Shown here: in pieces, positions 1 through 5,984 of the stretch
How the letters are laid out: every line of letters begins with the position of its first letter
Numbering within the stretch: the first letter of the stretch is position 1
From: Dinoroseobacter sp034111085
GTDB taxonomy: Bacteria > Pseudomonadota > Alphaproteobacteria > Rhodobacterales > Rhodobacteraceae
DNA length: 10,600 bases
Direction: 5' to 3'
NCBI GenBank assembly: GCA_034111085.1
Contig: JAWUXZ010000036.1
Coordinates: 1 to 10,600, forward strand
Made by a program: the position numbers and the translations under genes
The notes under the pieces: generated by a model
What the model saw: the letters and a program-made list of their open reading frames with translations, nothing else
Databases searched by the model: none
What the model was told of the DNA's origin: nothing

Positions 1-20
1 CGAAGCCTCAAAGCCTGAGG

Positions 21-120
21 TGGTGCGAGGGTGGGTGGGGTCGACCGTGAAGCCTTCAACCAATCCAGCCCGTCTGGCCTGCATTTGGTTTACCCCATAC
101 AACCTTAACGAGAGGTAAAC
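21..120. repeat. Non-coding left edge with two degenerate inverted repeats
   Basis: The 156 bases beyond the tldD stop hold no gene I can support. Two inverted structures are visible. The first pairs bases 29-44 (GGGTGGGTGGGGTCGA) with 56-71 (TCAACCAATCCAGCCC): 10 Watson-Crick pairs and one wobble out of 16. It encloses a perfect small palindrome, TGAAG-C-CTTCA (48-58). The second is a perfect 7-base inverted repeat, GTTTACC (88-94) and GGTAAAC (114-120), with a 19-base spacer. The first resembles G-rich/C-rich palindromes that I remember as scattered between genes in Rhodobacterales, but that is recollection, not a search result. A regulatory or terminator role is possible but not shown, since no T-run follows either arm. 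Confidence 0.35.
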
Positions 121-156
121 GTGTCGTAGACTTTCCTCAAATCCCGATCAAAAATA

Positions 157-1578
157 CTACGCCGCCGACCCGCCGACCGTCAGCCCGCCGATCAGAAGTG
201 TCGGTTGGCCAACACCCACCGGCCCCCATTGTCCGTTCTTGCCGCAAGTGCCCATTCCGGGATCCAGCGCCATGTCGTTTCCCACGGCCCGGATCTTGCG
301 CATCGCAGTCGGCCCGTCGCCAATCAACGTGGCCCCTTTCAAGGGCGCACCGATCTTGCCGTTCTGGACGCGGTAGGCTTCCGTGCAGGCAAACACGAAC
401 TTGCCATTGGTGATATCCACCTGACCGCCACCAAAGCCCACGGCCCAGATGCCATCTTTCACATCAGCCACAATCTCGTCGCGGGTCGCATCCCCGCCCA
501 GCATATAGGTGTTGGTCATGCGCGGCATCGGCATATGTGCGTGGCTTTGGCGGCGTCCATTTCCGGTCGCGTCTACACCCATCAGTCGCGCGTTCTGGCG
601 GTCCTGCATGTAGCCCACCAGCACGCCATCCTCGATCAGTGTGGTCTTGGCGCTGGCCGTGCCTTCATCATCGACGGAGATACTGCCGCGCCGGTCCGGG
701 ATCGTGCCATCATCAAGGATTGTCACGCCTTTTGCGGCGACCTGCTGACCCAAGAGCCCTGCAAACGCGCTGGCTTTCTTGCGGTTGAAATCCCCCTCAA
801 GCCCGTGACCAACAGCCTCATGCAGTAAAATACCCGGCCAGCCTGACCCCAGTGCGACATCCATCGCGCCCGCAGGGGCCGGGACTGCATCAAGGTTTAC
901 GACAGCGATTCGCAACGCCTCTCGCGCCACGGCCTCCCAGTTTTCACGCGGCAGCAAAGTCGCCAACCCGTAGCGTCCACCGCCCCCCGAGCTGCCGGTT
1001 TCACGCCGTCCGCCCTGTTCCACAATAATAGAGATGTTCAACCGTGTCAGCGGGCGCACATCACGGGTCACACCACCTTCGGGGCGCAGAATCTCTACCT
1101 CCTGAATAGACGCAGCCATCGAGGCGCTGACCTGCACAACCCTCGGATCAAGGCCGCGCGCATAGGCGTCGATCTCTTTCAGGGTCTCGATTTTCACGCC
1201 AAAGGTGGCGTCGGCCATCGGATCGGCGTCGGTATATAGCCGCACATTGGTGCCTTGCGGGGCTTGGGCCAACACACCGCCGCCATCGCCGACCGCCAGC
1301 CGCGCGGTCTCGGCTGCACGCTTAATCGCGGCCTCGCTGATCTCCGTCGAGTGCGCATAACCTGATGTCTCGCCGCGCACAGCACGCAGGCCGAACCCTT
1401 CGGACGCGTCATAGCTGGCGTTCTTGATCCGCCCGTCATCCAGCACAATCGATTCCGAGCGCGAGCGTTCCAGAAACAACTCGCCATCATCGGCTCCGGC
1501 CAAAGCGCCGCGCAGCACCTGCAAGGCGGCATCGGCATCGAGGTGTGTGTCGAAGGGTCGGAAAGGGGCGTCTGTCAT
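157..1578 (-). CDS. tldD: Metalloprotease TldD
   Basis: This is a 473-residue zinc peptidase of the TldD/PmbA (peptidase U62) family. TldD works with TldE as a cytoplasmic heterodimer that degrades unfolded peptides and matures some modified peptides; this role is known from E. coli. The family zinc motif HEAVGH is at residues 253-258, followed by GLEGDFNR. The C-terminal metal-ligand cysteine is C445 in the GMGTCGKNGQ segment, matching the conserved Cys of E. coli TldD. The length is close to the usual 480. The start is well supported: on the minus strand an AAGGA (bases 1587-1591) sits 8 bases before the ATG. The gene is divergent from the oxidase operon. No tldE/pmbA partner is in the window. 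An FNR-type palindrome overlaps the ribosome-binding site, so this gene could also be affected by its regulator. Confidence 0.96.
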   Translation of the reverse strand: MTDAPFRPFDTHLDADAALQVLRGALAGADDGELFLERSRSESIVLDDGRIKNASYDASEGFGLRAVRGETSGYAHSTEISEAAIKRAAETARLAVGDGGGVLAQAPQGTNVRLYTDADPMADATFGVKIETLKEIDAYARGLDPRVVQVSASMAASIQEVEILRPEGGVTRDVRPLTRLNISIIVEQGGRRETGSSGGGGRYGLATLLPRENWEAVAREALRIAVVNLDAVPAPAGAMDVALGSGWPGILLHEAVGHGLEGDFNRKKASAFAGLLGQQVAAKGVTILDDGTIPDRRGSISVDDEGTASAKTTLIEDGVLVGYMQDRQNARLMGVDATGNGRRQSHAHMPMPRMTNTYMLGGDATRDEIVADVKDGIWAVGFGGGQVDITNGKFVFACTEAYRVQNGKIGAPLKGATLIGDGPTAMRKIRAVGNDMALDPGMGTCGKNGQWGPVGVGQPTLLIGGLTVGGSAA

Positions 1579-1589
1579 GGCGGCGGTCC

Positions 1590-1603
1590 TTGATCTGGGT
1601 CAA
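1590..1603. promoter_or_regulatory. FNR/FnrL-family operator candidate
   Basis: The 14-base palindrome TTGATCTGGGTCAA matches the FNR consensus TTGAT-N4-ATCAA at 9 of 10 defined positions; the only change is G for A at the first base of the right half. TTGAC-type half-sites are usual for FnrL of Rhodobacterales. The site lies in the divergent spacer, about 130 bases before the preferred ctaC start and 11 bases before the tldD ATG, touching the tldD ribosome-binding site. Its centre at 1596.5 would suit class II activation of a ctaC transcript starting near 1638-1641; a weak -10-like TACGCT (1629-1634) is present. It could equally repress either gene. NNR/Dnr-type nitric oxide regulators bind nearly the same sequence. 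The sequence match is direct; the regulatory role is inferred. Confidence 0.55.
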
Positions 1604-1722
1604 ATAGCGACGGAAAAGCGCAGGGGGCTACGCTTGTCTCACCTCCCCTAATATGGAACATGAAGCTCAAGACACAACGGCTGGCTTGCGCATGGGTGCG
1701 CAAACGCTGCTGAACAGCGAAC

Positions 1723-1726
1723 AGGA
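1723..1726 (+). promoter_or_regulatory. Ribosome-binding site that decides the ctaC start
   Basis: AGGA lies 7 bases before the ATG at 1734. The alternative in-frame ATG at 1653 has only C-rich sequence in front of it and no purine-rich site. This favours 1734. Confidence 0.7.
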
Positions 1727-1733
1727 TGACGAA

Positions 1734-2606
1734 ATGGCTTTGACCAACCGGGTCGCCGGGGCGCTGGCCTCGATGAACGTAGCTTTCTTGGGCCTTGGGT
1801 CCGCAGTGTCGGCGCAGCCGATTGGCGATCTTGAGATCGTTGGTCGTCCGGTGCCGGGTGGGATCAACTTTCAGCCCGCCGCGACCGAGCTTGCGCGCGA
1901 TATTCACTGGCTCGATAACTTCTTGCTGGTGATCATCACGATCATCACGCTGTTTGTGACCGGTCTGCTGATCTGGTGCGCGATCAAGTTCAACTCTAAG
2001 GTCAACAAAACCGCCTCCCGTTTCACGCATAACACTCCGATCGAGATCACTTGGACGGTCGTGCCTATCGTGATCCTCGTGTTTATCGGGGCGTTCTCGC
2101 TGCCGATCTTGTTCAAGCAACAAGAGATCCCGGCGGCTGATGTGACCATCAAAGCTACAGGTTATCAGTGGTATTGGGGCTATGAGTATCCCCAGCACGA
2201 GCTGTCCTTTGAGGCGTTTATGCTTCAGCGCGACGAGCTGGAAGAATTTGGCTACGCGCAGTCGGACTACTTGCTGGCCACAGACATGGCGATGGTTGTG
2301 CCCGTGAATAAAACCATCGTGGTGCAGGTAACTGGCGCTGATGTGATCCATTCTTGGACCATCCCGGCGTTTGGTGTGAAGCAGGACGGCATCCCAGGTC
2401 GCTTGGCCGAGTTGTGGTTCAAAGCTGACCGCCAGGGCGTTTATTTTGGCCAGTGTTCCGAGCTGTGCGGCAAAGACCACGCCTACATGCCGATCGTTGT
2501 CAAAGTCGTCAGCGAAGAGGCGTATGAGGCATGGCTTGCCGAGACCATCGAAGTGTTTGGCGGCATCGCGCCCGCGCAATCAAATGTCCAGCTGGCCGCC
2601 AACTAG
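1734..2606 (+). CDS. ctaC: Cytochrome c oxidase subunit II (COX2), aa3 type
   Basis: This is subunit II of the aa3 oxidase (290 residues), which carries the dinuclear CuA centre that takes electrons from cytochrome c on the periplasmic side. From the 1734 start the N-terminus is a signal peptide ending near VSA-QP. Two membrane helices follow, at about residues 61-85 and 107-126, then the aromatic stretch YQWYWGYEY (144-152) and a cupredoxin domain. The CuA ligands are H206 plus the CSELCGKDHAYM motif: C241, E243, C245, H249, M252. The frame stays open to an ATG at 1653, adding 27 residues (MEHEAQDTT...) that do not look like a signal peptide and lack a ribosome-binding site. It is the first gene of the oxidase operon, 50 bases before ctaB. 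Subunit I is not encoded nearby. Confidence 0.96.
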   Translation: MALTNRVAGALASMNVAFLGLGSAVSAQPIGDLEIVGRPVPGGINFQPAATELARDIHWLDNFLLVIITIITLFVTGLLIWCAIKFNSKVNKTASRFTHNTPIEITWTVVPIVILVFIGAFSLPILFKQQEIPAADVTIKATGYQWYWGYEYPQHELSFEAFMLQRDELEEFGYAQSDYLLATDMAMVVPVNKTIVVQVTGADVIHSWTIPAFGVKQDGIPGRLAELWFKADRQGVYFGQCSELCGKDHAYMPIVVKVVSEEAYEAWLAETIEVFGGIAPAQSNVQLAAN

Positions 2607-2656
2607 GCTAGTTCTGACACCCGCCTGAAACCCGGCCCCACCGGAGACGAATACAA

Positions 2657-3613
2657 ATGAGCGACGCAAGCTACACAAGCCAGCCCATCGCCCTTGAGGC
2701 GGAAGCCGAGTTTGGCGACTATTTCGCACTGCTCAAACCGCGCGTGATGTCGCTGGTGGTGTTTACGGCCTTTGTTGGCATGCTCGTGGCCCCAGTGTCC
2801 GTGCATCCAATGATCGGTTTTGCTGCGATTTTGTTCATCGCCGTCGGGGCAGGGGCCTCGGGTGCTTTGAACATGTGGTGGGACGAAGACATCGACCGCG
2901 TGATGAAGCGCACGGCCAAGCGTCCTATTCCGTCGGGTAAAGTGACGGGTGGCGAGGCGCTGGCGATTGGTCTGGGCCTGTCGGGTCTGTCGGTCGTGAT
3001 GCTATGGCTGGCGACCAACACGCTGGCTGCGTTCCTGCTTGCCTTCACCATCTTCTTCTACGCCGTGATTTATACCATGTGGCTCAAGCGCTGGACGCCC
3101 CAAAACATCGTTATTGGTGGCGCTGCTGGTGCGTTCCCGCCGCTGATCGGTTGGGTCGCCGCAACTGGTAGCATTTCAGTCGAAGCGGTCTTGATGTTTG
3201 GCCTGATCTTCATGTGGACGCCGCCGCATTTCTGGGCGCTGGCGCTGTTCATGAAGTCTGATTACCACAAGGCCGATGTGCCGATGCTGACCGTGACCCA
3301 CGGGCGCAAAGTGACACGCAATCATATCCTGATCTATACGATCTTGCTGGTGCCTGTGGCGCTGGGCCTTGCGCTGACACCGATTGCTGGTCCGCTTTAC
3401 TTGGCCGCCGCCGTTGCTCTGAACGCGATCTTCCTGAAAGGCGCTTGGGACATCTGGCGTCGCGATGAGGTGCAAGCCGAAGCCGACGACTACGCGGTTG
3501 AGAAGAAAGTGTTCCGATTCTCGCTGCTCTATCTGTTTGTGCATTTCGGTGTGCTGATGATTGAAGGCTTGGCGATGCGTGCGGGCCTCTGGTCCCCATT
3601 GGTAGGGAGTTGA
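2657..3613 (+). CDS. ctaB: Protoheme IX farnesyltransferase (heme O synthase)
   Basis: A 318-residue membrane prenyltransferase of the UbiA superfamily. It adds a farnesyl group from farnesyl diphosphate to haem B, giving haem O, which haem A synthase (CtaA, not in this window) then oxidises to haem A for the aa3 oxidase. The first Asp-rich motif is NMWWDEDID (72-80), followed by MKRTAKRPIPSG (83-94). The second conserved loop is KSDYHKADVPML (200-211), preceded by MWTPPHFW (186-193). The remainder is hydrophobic and consistent with about nine helices. A GGAG at 2643-2646 lies 10 bases before the ATG. The gene is 50 bases after ctaC, and the next gene starts 3 bases after its stop, so they are probably cotranscribed. 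Confidence 0.96.
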   Translation: MSDASYTSQPIALEAEAEFGDYFALLKPRVMSLVVFTAFVGMLVAPVSVHPMIGFAAILFIAVGAGASGALNMWWDEDIDRVMKRTAKRPIPSGKVTGGEALAIGLGLSGLSVVMLWLATNTLAAFLLAFTIFFYAVIYTMWLKRWTPQNIVIGGAAGAFPPLIGWVAATGSISVEAVLMFGLIFMWTPPHFWALALFMKSDYHKADVPMLTVTHGRKVTRNHILIYTILLVPVALGLALTPIAGPLYLAAAVALNAIFLKGAWDIWRRDEVQAEADDYAVEKKVFRFSLLYLFVHFGVLMIEGLAMRAGLWSPLVGS

Positions 3614-3616
3614 TCC

Positions 3617-3808
3617 ATGGCATTTGGCAAAACCCACGAAATTCACGAGCGCCGCTCGGGTCGTAACATTGGCGTTGCACTTACCCTGATAAGCTTCATC
3701 GCGGTTGTGTTCGGCTTGTCGATCGCCAAGATCTCGACCACCGGCCCGATTGAAGGCTTCGACCATGCGCCCCGTCCCGCATTGGCTGACCGCGTAGAGG
3801 GTAACTAG
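3617..3808 (+). CDS. Small single-pass membrane protein of the oxidase operon (CoxF-like)
   Basis: A 63-residue protein: a basic N-terminus (MAFGKTHEIHERRSGRN), one membrane helix at about residues 18-38, and a short tail (about 39-63) predicted to lie outside by the positive-inside rule. It starts 3 bases after the ctaB stop, with AGGGAG (3604-3609) inside the end of ctaB as a good ribosome-binding site 7 bases upstream. It ends 3 bases before ctaG. Alphaproteobacterial oxidase operons often have a small ORF at this place, called CoxF or 'orf' in some genomes. By position it may help oxidase assembly, but no catalytic or metal-binding residues are visible: there is no Cys and only three His. 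The gene is real by spacing and context; its function is inferred. Confidence 0.85.
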   Translation: MAFGKTHEIHERRSGRNIGVALTLISFIAVVFGLSIAKISTTGPIEGFDHAPRPALADRVEGN

Positions 3809-3811
3809 ACC

Positions 3812-4393
3812 ATGTTAGAGAAACTCGATCCAAAACTGAAAACCGCAAGCAAGCTTGTTGGCGTTGTTGCATTCATGGGCGCACTTGGTTTTGCCTCCGT
3901 GCCGCTTTATGATTTGTTCTGCCGCGTGACGGGATACGGCGGCACAACCGGTTATGCCGAAAGCGGATCCGATCTGATCCTTGAGCGCACGATCACCATC
4001 AAGTTCGATGCCAGCCTCGAGCGTGATATGCCATGGGAGTTCCGCCCCGAAGTGCGTGAGATGGAGGTCCGCATCGGCGAGACCGGTCTTGCGTTCTACG
4101 AGGCCTATAACCCGACCGACAGGCCCGTTGCCGGGTCCGCTGCTTATAACGTGGCTCCGTTCTCGGCAGGTGGCTTTTTTGTCAAGATCGACTGCTTCTG
4201 CTTTGAAGAGCAGGTGCTGCAACCCGGCGAGCGCGTATTAATGCCCGTGACCTTCTTCGTTGACCCCGAGATCGTCGATGATGCAGATGCCGCAGGTATT
4301 CCGCATATTACCCTGTCATACACTTTCTACGAAATCGATCTGCCGGAAGAGACCGCATCGCTTGCGATCCAGCCCCAGACCAGCCTTAACTGA
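3812..4393 (+). CDS. ctaG: Cytochrome c oxidase assembly protein CtaG (Cox11 family)
   Basis: A 193-residue copper chaperone that delivers copper to the CuB site of subunit I, in the family of mitochondrial Cox11. It has one N-terminal membrane helix (about 13-33), followed by PLYDLFCRVTGYGGTT with the conserved C37. A periplasmic immunoglobulin-like domain holds the copper-binding CFCF motif (C128 and C130), followed by EEQ, then MPVTFFVDP (144-152). The length is typical for bacterial CtaG. The ATG lies 3 bases after the stop of the small membrane protein; GAGG at 3797-3800 is 11 bases upstream, a little far. It is a member of the oxidase operon, 17 bases before ctaE. Note that an unrelated Bacillus protein family (caa3_CtaG) shares the name; this is the Cox11 type. 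Confidence 0.96.
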   Translation: MLEKLDPKLKTASKLVGVVAFMGALGFASVPLYDLFCRVTGYGGTTGYAESGSDLILERTITIKFDASLERDMPWEFRPEVREMEVRIGETGLAFYEAYNPTDRPVAGSAAYNVAPFSAGGFFVKIDCFCFEEQVLQPGERVLMPVTFFVDPEIVDDADAAGIPHITLSYTFYEIDLPEETASLAIQPQTSLN

Positions 4394-4410
4394 GCCCCGA
4401 GGACGACGAC

Positions 4411-5211
4411 ATGGCCCATGCAAAGAACCACGACTACCACATCTTGCCGCCCTCGGCTTGGCCCTTCATAGGGGCTGCAAGCGGTTTCATCATGCTCTTC
4501 GGCGCAGTGCTGTGGATGCATGGAAACGGGCCGTACATGTTCCTCATCGGTTTAGCCGGTGTGTTGATGACCATGTTCGGCTGGTGGTCGGAGATTGTGC
4601 ATGAAAGCCAAACAGGTGATCACACACCCGTTGTGCGCATCGGTCTGCGCTACGGGTTCATCTTCTTTATCATGTCCGAAGTTATGTTCTTCGCGGCATG
4701 GTTCTGGTCCTTCTTTAAGCACGCCATGTATCCCATGGGTCCACTGTCGCCCGCGATTGATGGCGTCTGGCCCCCCGTTGGGATCGAGACGTTTGACCCG
4801 TGGCACCTGCCTTTGATCAACACCCTGATCCTGCTGTGCTCAGGTGCGGCGGCCACATGGGCACACCACGCGCTGGTCCATGACGAGAACAGAGAAGACA
4901 TGAAGTCCGGCCTGCTGCTGGCTGTTGGCCTCGGCGTCATCTTCACTGTCTTCCAAGCCTATGAATACGCCCATGCAGGCTTCGGCTTTTCAGGCAACAT
5001 CTATGGTGCCAACTTCTTTATGGCGACGGGCTTTCACGGCGCGCATGTGATCATTGGCACGATCTTCTTGTTCATCTGCTATCTGCGGGTGCGCCGCGGT
5101 CATTTCACCGCCGAAAAGCATATCGGGTTCGAGGCCGCCGCTTGGTACTGGCACTTCGTGGATGTGGTGTGGTTATTCCTGTTTGCCTCCATCTACGTGT
5201 GGGGCGCCTGA
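4411..5211 (+). CDS. ctaE: Cytochrome c oxidase subunit III (COX3), aa3 type
   Basis: Subunit III (266 residues) is a seven-helix membrane protein without metal centres. It stabilises subunit I during turnover and supports proton uptake. The N-terminus HDYHILPPSAWP is typical. RYGFIFFIMSEVMFF contains E90, which matches the conserved DCCD-reactive glutamate of bovine subunit III. Other family segments are WFWSFFKHAMYP (97-108), HHALVHDENR (152-161), FQAYEYAHAGF (181-191) and the C-terminal AAAWYWHFVDVVWLFLF (242-258). GAGGA (4399-4403) lies 7 bases before the ATG. It is the last gene of the oxidase block before the hairpins at 5221-5283, so probably the last gene of the main transcript. Confidence 0.97.
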   Translation: MAHAKNHDYHILPPSAWPFIGAASGFIMLFGAVLWMHGNGPYMFLIGLAGVLMTMFGWWSEIVHESQTGDHTPVVRIGLRYGFIFFIMSEVMFFAAWFWSFFKHAMYPMGPLSPAIDGVWPPVGIETFDPWHLPLINTLILLCSGAAATWAHHALVHDENREDMKSGLLLAVGLGVIFTVFQAYEYAHAGFGFSGNIYGANFFMATGFHGAHVIIGTIFLFICYLRVRRGHFTAEKHIGFEAAAWYWHFVDVVWLFLFASIYVWGA

Positions 5212-5220
5212 TCTGAGACG

Positions 5221-5243
5221 CTTGCCTTCGGCGAGGATATTTT
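5221..5243 (+). terminator. Intrinsic-terminator-like hairpin after ctaE
   Basis: The stem CTTGCC (5221-5226) pairs with GGCGAG (5230-5235), with one T-G wobble and a TTC loop; the sequence also contains the stable C(TTCG)G arrangement. TATTTT follows at 5238-5243. It begins 9 bases after the ctaE stop. The stem is short and the T-run is interrupted, so termination may be partial. Confidence 0.5.
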
Positions 5244-5252
5244 GAGAACGAC

Positions 5253-5283
5253 GAAAGGGCGCGGGCTTGGCTTGCGCCCTTTC
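5253..5283 (+). terminator. Strong 10-bp hairpin between ctaE and surf1
   Basis: GAAAGGGCGC (5253-5262) and GCGCCCTTTC (5274-5283) are perfect inverted repeats with an 11-base loop. The downstream side reads TTTCATCTT, which is T-rich but without a long U-run. It ends 5 bases before the surf1 ribosome-binding site (GGAG, 5289-5292). It could act as a terminator or attenuator, or as an mRNA-stability or translation element for surf1. Confidence 0.6.
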
Positions 5284-5300
5284 ATCTTGGAGCGGTCTTT

Positions 5301-5981
5301 ATGCGAATTGTAATACCCCTGATCTTCGGGATCGTCGGGACGGCCGTTTTGGTCAGCCTCGGGATTTGGCAGTTGCAGCGCCTGAACTGGAAAGAGAGCG
5401 TGATCGCTCAGATCGACGCGCGGATTGGTGACGCTCCGGTGGCTCTGCCGGCGACTGCGACTGAGGCCGCCGATGAATACCTCCCCGTTCAAGTTGCAGG
5501 TAGCTTCACCGACAGCGAGATCGACGTTCTGACCAGCCTCAAAGGGATCGGTCCCGGCTACCGCGTGATTGCTGCGTTCCAAACCGAAGACGGGCGCAGG
5601 ATTCTCGTCGACCGTGGTTTCATCCTACAAACCGACAAAGCCGCGGCCCGCCCATCGATCGAGGCGGTTATCACCGGCAATCTGCTCTGGCCCGACGAGA
5701 CGGACGGCTTCACGCCTGATCCTGACCTGACCGCCAATATCTGGTTTGCACGAAACTTGCCTGCGATGGCCGCCAACCTGAAAACCGAAGAAATTCTCGT
5801 TGTTGCGCGAACCACGACGGAAACGGACAGTCCGGTGACGCCATTGCCTGTGGACAGCGCCGGAATTGCGAATAATCACCTTGAGTATGTCGTCACCTGG
5901 TTCGGCCTTGCCGTTGTCTGGGTTTTGATGACTGGATATTTTCTCTGGCGGCAGCGCCGTCCCGTGATCCAAAGGCCCTGA
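5301..5981 (+). CDS. SURF1 family cytochrome oxidase biogenesis protein
   Basis: A 226-residue member of the SURF1/Shy1 family, which binds haem A and helps its insertion into subunit I of aa3 oxidase (known from Paracoccus Surf1 proteins). The hallmark layout is present: an N-terminal membrane helix (about 4-22) running into GIWQLQRLNWK (21-31), a periplasmic domain with GYRV (86-89) and VDRGF (103-107), and a C-terminal helix starting at NNHLEYVVTWFGLA (191-204). The length is normal for bacteria. GGAG (5289-5292) lies 8 bases before the ATG. Although functionally part of the oxidase set, it is separated from ctaE by 89 bases and two hairpins, and it is only 3 bases from thrC, so it may be expressed at a different level from the subunit genes. 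Confidence 0.94.
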   Translation: MRIVIPLIFGIVGTAVLVSLGIWQLQRLNWKESVIAQIDARIGDAPVALPATATEAADEYLPVQVAGSFTDSEIDVLTSLKGIGPGYRVIAAFQTEDGRRILVDRGFILQTDKAAARPSIEAVITGNLLWPDETDGFTPDPDLTANIWFARNLPAMAANLKTEEILVVARTTTETDSPVTPLPVDSAGIANNHLEYVVTWFGLAVVWVLMTGYFLWRQRRPVIQRP

Positions 5982-5984
5982 ACG

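Noticed and set aside
1..84. Possible minus-strand partial gene starting with ATG at 84 and running off the left edge (28 codons, VEGFTVDP-like)
   Set aside because: It is too short to judge, has only a weak ribosome-binding site and coincides with the degenerate palindrome, which creates open frames on both strands (the plus strand is also open from 2 to 118).
132..148. Second FNR-like site on the minus strand after tldD (TTGAT followed by ATTTGA)
   Set aside because: Only one half-site is good; the other half has two mismatches and the place is downstream of a gene, so it is likely chance.
148..166. Similarity between the sequence just after the tldD stop and that after ctaE (CGGCG ... TTTTGA)
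   Set aside because: Only 12 of 19 positions agree, part of it is coding, and there is no hairpin on the tldD side. This is not enough to call a shared element.
163..178. Tandem CGCCGACC repeat at the tldD 3' end
   Set aside because: Just two copies of 8 bases inside codons for the normal Gly-rich TldD C-terminus; no sign of function.
205..828. Long plus-strand open frame opposite tldD (207 residues)
   Set aside because: It lies wholly antisense to tldD, which has clear family motifs and a good ribosome-binding site. Its translation has no recognisable family and fits shadow coding in high-G+C DNA.
1575..2579. Long minus-strand open frame opposite ctaC (334 residues)
   Set aside because: It is an antisense shadow of ctaC, rich in Arg, His and Asp as expected from the complement of coding sequence, with no family features.
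3176..3766. Minus-strand open frames opposite ctaB and the small membrane gene
   Set aside because: Antisense shadows. The plus strand carries well-recognised genes with ribosome-binding sites.
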